NCBI GenBank assembly: GCA_913063005.1
Contig: CAJXZI010000003.1
Span: forward strand, 1 to 27,689
Source: an uncultured Halieaceae bacterium
GTDB lineage: Bacteria; Pseudomonadota; Gammaproteobacteria; Pseudomonadales; Halieaceae
Length of the DNA stretch: 27,689 nucleotides
Direction: 5' to 3'
Made by a program: the position numbers and the translations under genes. Shown here piece after piece: positions 15,667 through 23,700 of this stretch. Below the pieces are notes generated by a model. It saw only the letters and a program-made list of their open reading frames with translations. It searched no databases and had not been told where the DNA came from. The number at the start of each line of letters is the position of its first letter. Position 1 is the first letter of the stretch.

Positions 15667-16810
15667 ACGTGATGGGCGGTAGCACGCGGTCTCTTGCGTT
15701 CAAGTAAGCGCGCTCTGAGATTTCGTGGTACGTGCGCACTCCGTCGAGAAAATCTTCGTAGGACGCGGAAATCTTCGCCGCCATTGGGTCGCCTTCTTTA
15801 AGCTTATCGAGAGCAATCACTGCATTACTGTGCAAGATATCCATGACATCGTCGGGCAGCGGGCGAAGTTTTGTTTCGTATTCATCGAGCAGGGCAGTCA
15901 GGGATGAATTGTTCCTCGCGGTGAATTCATCCAGCATGTCCTGATTCGTCGCTCTGGCGGCGCCCTCAACGATGGCCTGTAAATCCATAGGTAAACGATC
16001 GAAGGCTTCTTGGTTTACAGTGAATTCGAGCATAGCACCGGGCTCATGCCAGCCGGGATAATAGTAGTACTCAGCAACTTCCATGAGACCTAAGGTGCGA
16101 TCGTTATAGGGCCCAACCCATTCGACAGCATCAATAACACCCGTCTGCATTGAGGTGTAGATTTCACCCCCTGCCAGGCGCACCGAGGTGCCGCCAGACG
16201 CTGTAAAGACCTCGCCAGCAAGACCTGGAATACGCATTTTTAGACCTTTGAGGTCTTCGGCCGACTTGAGCTCTCGGTTAAACCAACCCGCCATCTGCAC
16301 ACCGGTAGACCCACCCGCAAACGGGCGCACACCAAAAGGCGCATAGAGCTCACGCCAAAGCTCGAGGCCGCCGCCATAATGTAGCCAGCCATTCATCTCC
16401 TGCGCAGTCATGCCAAAGGGAACGGCGGTATAGAACACCGACGATGGGATTTTCCCTTTCCAGTAATAAGAAGCGCCGTGTCCCATTTCAGCAACCCCCT
16501 GCGAGACCGCATCAAAGACTTCAAAAGGAGGCACAACCTCGCCAGCACCGTAAACACGAATACTTAGTCGACCATTACTCATTTCCTCGACGCGACGCGC
16601 AAAGTTCTCAGGTGCCGAACCCAAACCCGGCAAACCTTTGGGCCAGGTTGTCACTAACTTCCATTTAATCTGCTCCGCGCTCACTGCGGGTGAGCCATCT
16701 ACTGCCACGGGATCTTTTTGTTGAGAATCAAGCGCCCACAGGCCCAAGGTGCCCACCCACAGAAGTAATAGACCGACGACGGCTATCGGTAAAACAGTTC
16801 TCTCTTTCAT
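15653..16810 (-). CDS. TRAP transporter substrate-binding protein, TakP-type (2-oxoacid?)
   Basis: The 385-residue protein resembles Rhodobacter TakP, the binding protein for 2-oxoacids such as pyruvate. Similar blocks are WKLVTTWPKGLPG, GAGEVVPPFEVFDAVSQG, GGSTGVQMAGWF, LKGLKMRIPGLAGEVF, AGGEIYTSMQTGVIDAVEWV and AEYYYYPGWHEPG. The N-terminus (about 8-27) is a long hydrophobic segment with no clear cleavage site and no lipobox Cys, so it may be an uncleaved anchor. Specificity is inferred from family likeness. The gene is downstream of uvrD (7-nt gap, GTGAGG ribosome site), opposite and 3'-overlapping to yciA. It is thus apart from, and convergent to, its presumed partners dctQM. Confidence 0.88.
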   Translation of the reverse strand: MKERTVLPIAVVGLLLLWVGTLGLWALDSQQKDPVAVDGSPAVSAEQIKWKLVTTWPKGLPGLGSAPENFARRVEEMSNGRLSIRVYGAGEVVPPFEVFDAVSQGVAEMGHGASYYWKGKIPSSVFYTAVPFGMTAQEMNGWLHYGGGLELWRELYAPFGVRPFAGGSTGVQMAGWFNRELKSAEDLKGLKMRIPGLAGEVFTASGGTSVRLAGGEIYTSMQTGVIDAVEWVGPYNDRTLGLMEVAEYYYYPGWHEPGAMLEFTVNQEAFDRLPMDLQAIVEGAARATNQDMLDEFTARNNSSLTALLDEYETKLRPLPDDVMDILHSNAVIALDKLKEGDPMAAKISASYEDFLDGVRTYHEISERAYLNARDRVLPPITFTDQ

Positions 16811-16817
16811 GAGCGCC

Positions 16818-18974
16818 TCACAGTGGTTGCAGATTCGCGTATTGCAGAACCAGCCATTTACTTCCCTCGGCGAAGTTTACCTCGATGCGCGCATTCGCAC
16901 CGCGGCCTTCTATGTTCAGAACCATACCCTCACCAAACATAGGATGAAGAACATGCTGCCCCAAACGTAATCCTGAATCATTTGAACTCGCAACAGGTTG
17001 TTGGAGCCTGTCGACTAGAGGGCGCGTCAAACCGCCGTGGAGTCGGACCTCTTCAATTAAATCAGCCGGTATTTCTCTGACAAACCGAGAGGGCGTGTTG
17101 TAGGTCTCACTGCCGTGTAAACGTCGACTCTCAGCATACGTAATGAGTAGCTTTTGTTGCGCTCGTGTAATTCCAACATAAGCAAGCCGACGTTCTTCCT
17201 CAAGACGCCCAGGCTCTTCGACCGACATCCGGTGGGGGAAAAGGTTCTCTTCAAGCCCAGCGAGAATGACCAGTGGGAACTCAAGACCTTTTGCGGAGTG
17301 CAGTGTCATCATTTGCACGCTGTCTTCGTAGGGATCAGCTTGACTGTCGCCGGCGTCGAGGGCCGCACTATCCAAAAATTGCTGTACGGGAGAGAGCGTA
17401 TCGTCCTCGGCCCTGAATGTTTTTGCAGCAGAAACCAGTTCCTCGAGGTTCTCAACACGCGCCTGACCGCGCTCGCCTTTCTCGGCTTTATGGAACTCAA
17501 TAAGACCTGTTCGATGAATAATATGCTCAACCATTTCCTCGAGTGGAAGCTCCACCGTTTCACTGTCGAGCTCATTTATCAGTGCAGCGAAACCAGCCAG
17601 AGACGAGCGCGCTCTGGCAGCAAGCAAGCCTCGCTCTTGTACCAAGCCGATGGCCTGCCACATTGAAATACTATGCTCTCGCGCCACCGACCGAAGCTCG
17701 TCGATCGTTTTACTGCCAATACCACGCGTGGGTGTATTGATTACACGCTCGAGTGCTGGATCGTCGCCACGACCGATCATTAAACGCAGATAGGCAAGTG
17801 CATTCCGAATTTCAAGACGCTCATAAAAGCGCTGGCCGCCATAAATCCGGTAGGGAAGACCCACACGGATCAGCGCTTCTTCAATAACCCGTGACTGAGC
17901 ATTTGAGCGATATAAAATAGCACTCGATCGGCGCGTATTACCCTCGTCAGTCCAAGACTGGATCTGCTCGACGATAAAGCGAGCCTCGTCCTGCTCATTA
18001 AATCCGGCGTAAAGCTTGATCGGCTCCCCATCGTCACCATCAGTCCAGAGATCCTTACCAAGGCGTCCTGAGTTGTGGCTGATAACGCCATTAGCAGCAT
18101 CCAAAATAGTTTTGGTAGACCGATAATTCTGCTCGAGCCTCACGGTTTGAGTGTCTTTGAAATCCTGCGTAAACCGCTGGATATTCTCGATCTTTGCACC
18201 GCGCCAACCGTAGATCGACTGATCATCATCACCGACGGCAACGACTGGTATCGCCTCACCGGCCAGTACGCGAAGCCATGCATATTGAATCGAGTTCGTA
18301 TCTTGAAACTCGTCCACTAGCAAAATATTGAAACGCTCTTGATAGTGTTTGAGTGTTTCAGGGGATCGTAACCAGAGTTCGTGCGCACGGAGCAAAAGCT
18401 CAGCGAAGTCGACCAAACCGCCACGCTGACAGGCTTCTTCATAGGCTTCATAGATGCGCACCATCGTTCGGGTGTAAAGATCGCCCATGGGTGGATCGAT
18501 GTGCTTTGCTCTCAACCCTTCATCTTTCTGACCATTGATAAACCACTGCGCTTGCTTGGGTGGCCACTTTGCATCGTCAAGACCGAGTTCTCGGCAGATG
18601 CGTTTTACCAATCGAAGCTGATCATCGCTATCAAGAATTTGGAAGTTTTGCGGTAAGCCGGCTTCTGACCAGTGCGTTTGAAGTAACCGGTGTGCTAGCC
18701 CGTGAAACGTGCCAATCCAGAGGCCGTGTGTCGGTCGTCCAAGCATCTCCTCAATGCGGCCTCGCATTTCCTTCGCCGCTTTATTGGTAAACGTCACCGC
18801 CATAACGGCATAGGGCGAGACGCCCTCAGCGCGAATGAGCCAAGCAATCCGATGAACCAAAACTCGGGTCTTACCCGAGCCTGCACCTGCAAGTACTAAT
18901 TGGTTGCCGCGCTCCGCAGCAACCGCTGATCGTTGAGCTTCGTTTAAGCCATCGAGAATATCTGATACGTCCAT
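16818..18974 (-). CDS. uvrD: DNA helicase II (UvrD)
   Basis: UvrD is an SF1A 3'-5' helicase acting in nucleotide excision repair (removing UvrC and the cut strand), mismatch repair and dismantling RecA filaments. The 718 residues (E. coli 720) contain LAGAGSGKTRVL (Walker A, 28-39), AVTFTNKAAKEMR, GTFHGLAHRLL, the Walker B LLVDEFQDTN, VGDDDQSIYGWRGA, LEQNYRSTK, TLHSAKGLEFPLV and YVGITRAQQ. The C-terminal Tudor-like LGQHVLHPMFGEGMVLNIEG separates UvrD from Rep. I use the ATG at 18974 because MDVSDILDGLN aligns with the E. coli start; an in-frame GTG two codons earlier is possible. It probably shares a transcript with the downstream TRAP binding-protein gene. Confidence 0.96.
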   Translation of the reverse strand: MDVSDILDGLNEAQRSAVAAERGNQLVLAGAGSGKTRVLVHRIAWLIRAEGVSPYAVMAVTFTNKAAKEMRGRIEEMLGRPTHGLWIGTFHGLAHRLLQTHWSEAGLPQNFQILDSDDQLRLVKRICRELGLDDAKWPPKQAQWFINGQKDEGLRAKHIDPPMGDLYTRTMVRIYEAYEEACQRGGLVDFAELLLRAHELWLRSPETLKHYQERFNILLVDEFQDTNSIQYAWLRVLAGEAIPVVAVGDDDQSIYGWRGAKIENIQRFTQDFKDTQTVRLEQNYRSTKTILDAANGVISHNSGRLGKDLWTDGDDGEPIKLYAGFNEQDEARFIVEQIQSWTDEGNTRRSSAILYRSNAQSRVIEEALIRVGLPYRIYGGQRFYERLEIRNALAYLRLMIGRGDDPALERVINTPTRGIGSKTIDELRSVAREHSISMWQAIGLVQERGLLAARARSSLAGFAALINELDSETVELPLEEMVEHIIHRTGLIEFHKAEKGERGQARVENLEELVSAAKTFRAEDDTLSPVQQFLDSAALDAGDSQADPYEDSVQMMTLHSAKGLEFPLVILAGLEENLFPHRMSVEEPGRLEEERRLAYVGITRAQQKLLITYAESRRLHGSETYNTPSRFVREIPADLIEEVRLHGGLTRPLVDRLQQPVASSNDSGLRLGQHVLHPMFGEGMVLNIEGRGANARIEVNFAEGSKWLVLQYANLQPL

Positions 18975-18981
18975 CGCCACA

Positions 18982-18997
18982 GTGTACTAGAAACCAG
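18982..18997. promoter_or_regulatory. Degenerate LexA-box-like site before uvrD
   Basis: GTGTACTAGAAACCAG matches 6 of the 8 core bases of the gammaproteobacterial LexA consensus CTGT-N8-ACAG. It lies 7 nt upstream of the uvrD start, between uvrD and the divergent SPOR gene. E. coli uvrD is SOS-regulated, so the place fits, but the two core mismatches make this weak. Confidence 0.2.
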
Positions 18998-19071
18998 GAT
19001 TTACAACGTCATTCTGCACACCATCAAGCCACCTTTCTGCTACTCTTTGACTGGGTTTGAGAGGTCATAGC

Positions 19072-20442
19072 ATGGACGACAAAGACGACGACAAAAAACG
19101 CGTACTTACGCCGCCCTCTGAGTGGGCCGACGGGATGAAACTAAAATCATCGGCTGAATCTGAGGAGATCGACGAGAGCACAGACTGGCTTGAGGACGAC
19201 GACTTCGAAGTCCCTCCAGAATCCGAGCGCTCGAGTGGTGAGGAGCCTTCAGCGAGTAAGGAGCCCTCAGCGAGTAAGGAGCCCTCAGCAGATCCATCCT
19301 CTGATAAAGGGGCTACAATAAATGACGAAGCGTCAGCAAATGAACCCGAGCAATCAATACGCTCAGACGCTGATGCAATTCTTACCGACCACAGTGAAGC
19401 GCAAGCTCATAAGCCAAGCGGTTCAAAACTGCCCTGGGCCGTCGCAATCGCTGGGTTCGTCGTCGCAGGGGGCATGGGCGGCCTGTGGCTCGACGCACAG
19501 GAAACGGCAAAAACGGAGATCGCTGAGCTAAAAGACACCATTAGATCGATTAAACGCTCAGAAAAATCACAGTCGGATCAAGGCAGCAGCGTAATAGCTG
19601 ACAACGAAACGCTTCAGCGACAAATCGCTAGACTACAAGAACAAAACAACCAGCTTGCTTACGAAAACGAGGCTTTAAAAAACCGCGAGGCGGAAAGAGC
19701 TCAGCGCGCCATAGAATCGTCGAGCAAAAAAGGAACAGAAGCACGTAAGCCAATGCCCGCCACAGTGTCCGGCGAGCAGCCCAACTCAGCAACGACCACT
19801 CCGCCACCCAATCAAACGGGAGGTTTATGGTTCGTCAATCTCGAAAGCCACAAGAGCCGCTCTGTTGCGGAAGAGCGCTTATCCTCGCTGCGTGAAAAAG
19901 TTTCCAGCGCCAATCTCTCTGTAGCCAGTGCCAAGGTGAACGGACAAACTTACTATCGAGTACGGGCCGCAGGTTACGCCTCCAAAGCAGACGCAACCGC
20001 TGCATCCAAGTGGCTCGCTGAAACGCTCGATGCTGGACCCTTTTGGCTGGGTAAAGACAGAGAAAACGTCAACCCGAAGCCCATGAAAAATGCCACCAAA
20101 GTCGATCAAGAACGTACTAACCCACCTGCCGGAGTATCGTTAAAGACAACCGCTAGAGACACTGCAGCGAAAAAACCTGTCAAGCTAAGGTCTTTACCTA
20201 TGCGTGATAACTGGTTTGTTTTTGTTGATACCTACGATAGTGGTCAGCGTGCCGATGAAGTAATTTCAACACTCAACGATCAAGGGCTGGATGCAAAAGT
20301 CGCTGTTGAATCGCGCTCGGGTGAACTCTTTTACCGTGTTCAAATAGTTGGAATAGAGAGCGAAGCAACCGGTAATACCATTGTTGCTCAGCTTAAAGCC
20401 GATGAGTTCAAAAACGCGCGTTTGCGAAAAACAGTCAACTAA
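19072..20442 (+). CDS. Membrane-anchored protein with two SPOR domains
   Basis: SPOR domains bind denuded peptidoglycan glycan strands at division septa. This 456-residue protein has a very acidic, low-complexity cytoplasmic N-terminal region (1-118), one membrane segment (about 119-138, LPWAVAIAGFVVAGG) and a periplasmic coiled-coil-like stretch (about 145-215). A Pro/Thr linker leads to a first SPOR domain (about 251-326, GGLWFVNLESH to YYRVRAAGY). A second linker and a second SPOR domain (about 379-455, NWFVFVDTYDSG to FYRVQIVGI) complete it. The ATG at 19072 follows GAGAGG; a TTG five codons upstream is less likely. It is a type II membrane protein probably recruited to the septum or poles, but it is not FtsN or DamX by anything I can recognise. 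Its stop overlaps the convergent small membrane-protein gene by 4 nt. Confidence 0.85.
   Translation: MDDKDDDKKRVLTPPSEWADGMKLKSSAESEEIDESTDWLEDDDFEVPPESERSSGEEPSASKEPSASKEPSADPSSDKGATINDEASANEPEQSIRSDADAILTDHSEAQAHKPSGSKLPWAVAIAGFVVAGGMGGLWLDAQETAKTEIAELKDTIRSIKRSEKSQSDQGSSVIADNETLQRQIARLQEQNNQLAYENEALKNREAERAQRAIESSSKKGTEARKPMPATVSGEQPNSATTTPPPNQTGGLWFVNLESHKSRSVAEERLSSLREKVSSANLSVASAKVNGQTYYRVRAAGYASKADATAASKWLAETLDAGPFWLGKDRENVNPKPMKNATKVDQERTNPPAGVSLKTTARDTAAKKPVKLRSLPMRDNWFVFVDTYDSGQRADEVISTLNDQGLDAKVAVESRSGELFYRVQIVGIESEATGNTIVAQLKADEFKNARLRKTVN
19243..19290 (+). repeat. 18-bp in-frame tandem repeat (EPSASK units)
   Basis: Two complete 18-bp units (GAGCCYTCAGCGAGTAAG, one T/C difference) and a partial third encode EPSASK-EPSASK-EPSA in the cytoplasmic N-terminal region of the SPOR protein. 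The near-identical DNA suggests recent slippage expansion, so copy number may vary between strains. Confidence 0.85.
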
Positions 20443-20738
20443 ATACCGGTAATCCAGGGCTCCGGGAACCGATCGAGCATCATCTCGGTCTTTGCTGGCA
20501 ACTCACCCACACCCAGCGAAATCCACATAATCAATAAAAACAGCGCAACGACAATGCCTTGGCGTTGCGCTTTTGAAATGCCAAGTCGCTGTACATAGTG
20601 CAAGATCGGGTCGGCAGCGACGCCACCTGCGACTACGGTGATTGCCCAGCCCAAATAAGGGTCACTTCCCCAAAAAGACTGCACGAAACCTGCGTATAGG
20701 AGTGGCAATGCCAAAAAAAGGTTCAACCATCGCCGCAT
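20439..20738 (-). CDS. Small membrane protein of unknown function (99 aa)
   Basis: I do not recognise a family. The protein is predicted to have three hydrophobic segments: about 5-22 (LNLFLALPLLYAGFVQSF), 28-46 (LGWAITVVAGGVAADPIL) and 62-77 (GIVVALFLLIMWISLG). A short basic loop and a polar C-terminal tail complete it. It is very likely a real gene because a full AGGAGG ribosome site lies eight nt before the ATG. It lies 35 nt downstream of the cupin gene on the same strand and is probably the last gene of that run. Its stop overlaps that of the convergent SPOR gene. Confidence 0.7.
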   Translation of the reverse strand: MRRWLNLFLALPLLYAGFVQSFWGSDPYLGWAITVVAGGVAADPILHYVQRLGISKAQRQGIVVALFLLIMWISLGVGELPAKTEMMLDRFPEPWITGI

Positions 20739-20773
20739 TGAATGGACCTCCTGCTTCGCATCGTCCTTATGTT

Positions 20774-21145
20774 TTAAACCCAGACATCCTGAGGTGCAGT
20801 GAGCTCAGACTCCACATCGCCTGTGTTGACGACACCCACAGGTTCAACCAATAGCACTTTAGCTTCAGTAGTGGCATGTGGCCGGTGGCGCATACCCTTA
20901 GGAATGACTAACATCTCACCAGCACGCAAAACGACAGGGCCTGACTCGAGATCAATGCTGAGCTCACCCTCGAGCACAATAAACGTCTCATCTGTGTCGT
21001 CGTGCTGATGCCAAACAAACTCCCCTTCGAGTCGCGCGAGCTTGAACTGATAATTATTCATTTCGGCAATGACTTTAGGACGCCATTGTTCCTCGAATAG
21101 AGAGAACTTTTGATTGAAGTTGACCTTTGTTGGAGATGTTTTCAA
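20774..21145 (-). CDS. Single-domain cupin protein
   Basis: The 123-residue protein is a small cupin barrel. Motif 1 is seen as G41...H46xH48...E53...G60 (WHQHDDTDETFIVLEG), and motif 2 as G76...P82...H87 (GEMLVIPKGMRHRPH), so the full 3-His/1-Glu metal site is present. Such proteins often bind or isomerise small polar molecules or stabilise reactive metabolites; the substrate here is unknown. The start is TTG at 21145: there is no suitable ATG, and a GGAGG ribosome site lies about 8 nt upstream. It lies 48 nt downstream of the GNAT gene and 35 nt upstream of the small membrane-protein gene. Confidence 0.88.
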   Translation of the reverse strand: MKTSPTKVNFNQKFSLFEEQWRPKVIAEMNNYQFKLARLEGEFVWHQHDDTDETFIVLEGELSIDLESGPVVLRAGEMLVIPKGMRHRPHATTEAKVLLVEPVGVVNTGDVESELTAPQDVWV

Positions 21146-21193
21146 AAGCGTGCCTCCGCAGTGTGATTTACTCTTACAGCCGAATTAATGCGC

Positions 21194-21718
21194 TCAACCA
21201 ACAGGCGCCCATTCGCTCGACCTCAGAACATAAACCGCCTTCGTTGGCGATTCTGTGTGGCTATAGACGCCACCTAGCTTTTTCACGGCAGTTATTGAAC
21301 GCATGTTATCTGGCCCTATATCGAAGCGTACCGAATCACACACTTGGAAAGCGCGCTGTAACATGGCGTCTTTGATCTCTCGATTTGAAGAGGTACCCCA
21401 ATGTTTTCGGGCAAGAAATGTAAAGCCTATACGGACGCATCGATTGGTCTCGTCGTAACCGTAAAACCGTGTAGAACCAATAACCTCCTTCGTAGGCCGC
21501 TCACGAATAACAAAGCAACCAAGATCGTTAGCCAGCCCATTCGCGAAGAACACACTAAAAATATCCTTCTGCCAGCGGTTCGACTCGGGGTGTTGCTCCC
21601 AAATAAGCGGGTCAGATGCTACTGCGTACAGCGATTCAAAGTCAGATTCGGTAATGAGCTCTAACGCAAACTGCTGCGTATGAATGGGCCTTGCAAATTC
21701 ATCAGTGCTGAAAGGCAT
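21194..21718 (-). CDS. GNAT family acetyltransferase (RimJ/RimL-like)
   Basis: This 174-residue protein has the layout of RimJ/RimL-type N-acetyltransferases (Acetyltransf_3): TQQFALELITESDFESLYAV at the start, then DLGCFVIRERPTKEVIGSTR, RCVRIGFTFLARKHWGTSSN for the acetyl-CoA-binding region, and DNMRSITAVKKLGGVY, the usual 'N..S..a..klGf' C-terminal motif. The acceptor is unknown. I use the ATG at 21718, with GGCGG upstream, although the frame is open eight codons further. It begins 17 nt before the end of the upstream DUF3784 gene, so these two are probably translationally coupled. Confidence 0.82.
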   Translation of the reverse strand: MPFSTDEFARPIHTQQFALELITESDFESLYAVASDPLIWEQHPESNRWQKDIFSVFFANGLANDLGCFVIRERPTKEVIGSTRFYGYDETNRCVRIGFTFLARKHWGTSSNREIKDAMLQRAFQVCDSVRFDIGPDNMRSITAVKKLGGVYSHTESPTKAVYVLRSSEWAPVG

Positions 21719-22025
21719 AAGACCGCCATACAAACCATACAAAGGGCAAACTTTGGGTAATCGACCACACGATTATCGCTTCCTTCGAATCCAAGAACGC
21801 CGTCAGCCCTAACAGTGACAGGGGTGGAAATAGCGCAAGCTTTTTAAAAAATGGTTTAAAAAAATCCGCTAAATAACCATCAATATTAAATGCTTGCCGC
21901 TGCGCTTCGCTCATGGTGTTGTAACCTGCCAACAAATAACGCGCGGTGGCAGGCGTGATAACGAAGGCGACTGCTAAATACAAAAGCGATATGAAGCCTG
22001 TGCTAAGTAATAGCGTTATATCCAT
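21702..22025 (-). CDS. DUF3784-like membrane protein
   Basis: The 107-residue protein carries the segment LLAGYNTMSEAQRQAFNIDG, the hallmark of DUF3784 proteins. It is flanked by hydrophobic segments at about 4-24, 63-79 and 82-100, with the conserved soluble turn between the first and second. Function is unknown; location is the inner membrane by prediction. It starts at an ATG 51 nt downstream of the purK stop, and is the first of a run DUF3784-GNAT-cupin-small membrane protein on the minus strand, possibly transcribed from purEK read-through. Confidence 0.75.
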   Translation of the reverse strand: MDITLLLSTGFISLLYLAVAFVITPATARYLLAGYNTMSEAQRQAFNIDGYLADFFKPFFKKLALFPPLSLLGLTAFLDSKEAIIVWSITQSLPFVWFVWRSYAFQH

Positions 22026-22076
22026 GGGAATAAATACGCCCTTTGCCGATAACCGAACGGCTCCAGCTCACCGCGT

Positions 22077-23150
22077 TTATGCGTCGTGAAGCTCCGAAAT
22101 TAACAGCGCAGCTTCACGTCTAATCTCTGAAGAATCGGGGCCAATAAGCGTCAGATGGCCTAACTTCCTGCCTTTACGGATACCTTTTCCGTAGGTCTGT
22201 ATCAACGTTCGAATAGGGCCTTGGGGCATTTTCGTGGGGAGGGCATCGTCCAGCAGATTCACCATTGACGCGGCCTCGGTGAATACTGGCGCTCTAACAG
22301 ACTCGCCCATGACACACCCGACATGCTGTGTGAATTGGTCAGCGCCCACCGCACCGATCGTCCAATGGCCGGTATTGTGAACACGGGGTGCGATTTCATT
22401 AACGATCAACTCACCGTCAGTGAGGAAAAACTCGATCGCTAAAACACCCACGTAGTCCATCGCTTTCACGAGTCGATTAGCGTATTCAACGGCCAGCGCG
22501 GCCTTATTCTCGTCGATTCCCGAAGGTACAAAGCTCCCAATTAAAATACCGTCACGCATGACGTTCTCTGTCATTGGGTAACACGCGGTTTCACCATGAG
22601 CATCGCGACCAATAATAATGGCGTACTCGAGATCAATGGCGATTTCTGCCTCGGCAATAACGGGGTAAGCATCATCAGGAATCACATCGAGAGAATCACG
22701 ACCAACGCGCCACTGCCCGCCACCGTCGTAACCGCCCAAGGTGCGCTTACATCGGGCATACGGGCCGGGCAACTTAGCCATCGCGCTTTCCAGCTGATCG
22801 CCGGAGGAAACTAACGACCAAGGTGAGGTAGGAATATCAAGCTGATCCAACATCGCTTTTTGTGTATCACGCTCGCGAAGTACCACAAGCGCCTCATAGT
22901 TAGGCGACAAACCCACCTCGGCCGCCCTGCGGAGCATGTCATCAGGCAGGCTTTCACGCTCAACGGTAATCGCATCACACTGATTTAAAAACTCATCGAG
23001 TTGATCCGGGTAGTAAATTGGACCGAGGCCTTTTACAACGGGCGTCTCATCTACGCACATGTAGGCCACAGTAAAGCCTAGGCGATTAGCTGCCTCTCCA
23101 AGCATCTGACTTAACTGACCACAGCCTATAATTCCGAGACGTTTTGACAT
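22077..23150 (-). CDS. purK: N5-carboxyaminoimidazole ribonucleotide synthase
   Basis: PurK uses ATP and bicarbonate to carboxylate aminoimidazole ribonucleotide to N5-CAIR in de novo purine synthesis. The 357-residue ATP-grasp protein shows RLGIIGCGQLSQMLGEAANRLG at the start, the PTSPWSLVSS region, KRTLGGYDGGGQWRV (the ATP-grasp glycine loop), YVGVLAIEFFLTDG, NEIAPRVHNTGHWT (metal-binding Glu and Asn), and KGRKLGHLTLIG near the C-terminus. Where many PurKs have 'TVEFEHVP', this one has TVERESLP. The ATG at 23150 with GAGAG upstream is chosen over an 18-codon in-frame extension that would overlap purE. It is 13 nt downstream of purE. Confidence 0.96.
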   Translation of the reverse strand: MSKRLGIIGCGQLSQMLGEAANRLGFTVAYMCVDETPVVKGLGPIYYPDQLDEFLNQCDAITVERESLPDDMLRRAAEVGLSPNYEALVVLRERDTQKAMLDQLDIPTSPWSLVSSGDQLESAMAKLPGPYARCKRTLGGYDGGGQWRVGRDSLDVIPDDAYPVIAEAEIAIDLEYAIIIGRDAHGETACYPMTENVMRDGILIGSFVPSGIDENKAALAVEYANRLVKAMDYVGVLAIEFFLTDGELIVNEIAPRVHNTGHWTIGAVGADQFTQHVGCVMGESVRAPVFTEAASMVNLLDDALPTKMPQGPIRTLIQTYGKGIRKGRKLGHLTLIGPDSSEIRREAALLISELHDA

Positions 23151-23163
23151 GGCTCTCTCGCTC

Positions 23164-23646
23164 TTAGTCGAACGGATTGATAGGTACACCTGCAGATTGT
23201 GCATCGCGGTAACGATCTAACGCATCACGAATGGCGGTATCTTCATTAGCCAGCATAGCCGCAGCAAACAAGGCCGCATTAATAGCACCAGGAGTACCTA
23301 CGGCGAAGGTAGCGACCGGGACGCCTTTAGGCATTTGCACAATTGACATGAGCGCATCAACACCTTGCAAAACAGTCGCATCGACAGGAACGCCGAGTAC
23401 AGGAACCGGTGTCATTGCCGCAGCCATCCCAGGGAGGTGAGCGGCCCCACCAGCACCTGCAATGATCGCTTTCAATCCGCGGTCTCGTGCTGATCGCGCG
23501 TATTCGTAGAGTCGATCTGGCGTTCGGTGTGCAGAGACAACCTTTGCCTCGTAGGGCACACCCAGCTCGTCGAGCACTTTTGCTGCGTTTTCCATCACGC
23601 CCCAGTCGGAACGTGATCCCATAATAATACCGACAGCGTTAGCCAT
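23164..23646 (-). CDS. purE: N5-carboxyaminoimidazole ribonucleotide mutase (class I PurE)
   Basis: PurE moves the carboxyl group of N5-CAIR to carbon to form CAIR, the step directly after PurK. The 160-residue product has GIIMGSRSDWGVM (6-18), VSAHRTPDRL (37-46, with the catalytic His40), GAGGAAHLPGM, and GVPVDATVLQGVDALMSIVQMPKGVPVATFAVG. The ATG at 23646 follows a strong GAGGAAG site; an in-frame GTG four codons earlier would put the ribosome site inside the gene. It forms an operon with purK. A TATACT -10-like element lies about 55 nt upstream. Confidence 0.97.
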   Translation of the reverse strand: MANAVGIIMGSRSDWGVMENAAKVLDELGVPYEAKVVSAHRTPDRLYEYARSARDRGLKAIIAGAGGAAHLPGMAAAMTPVPVLGVPVDATVLQGVDALMSIVQMPKGVPVATFAVGTPGAINAALFAAAMLANEDTAIRDALDRYRDAQSAGVPINPFD

Positions 23647-23700
23647 GAGCTTCCTCACTTGGCGCTGTAAATGTAATGCGCCAGAAAATGGAAACCGGCG

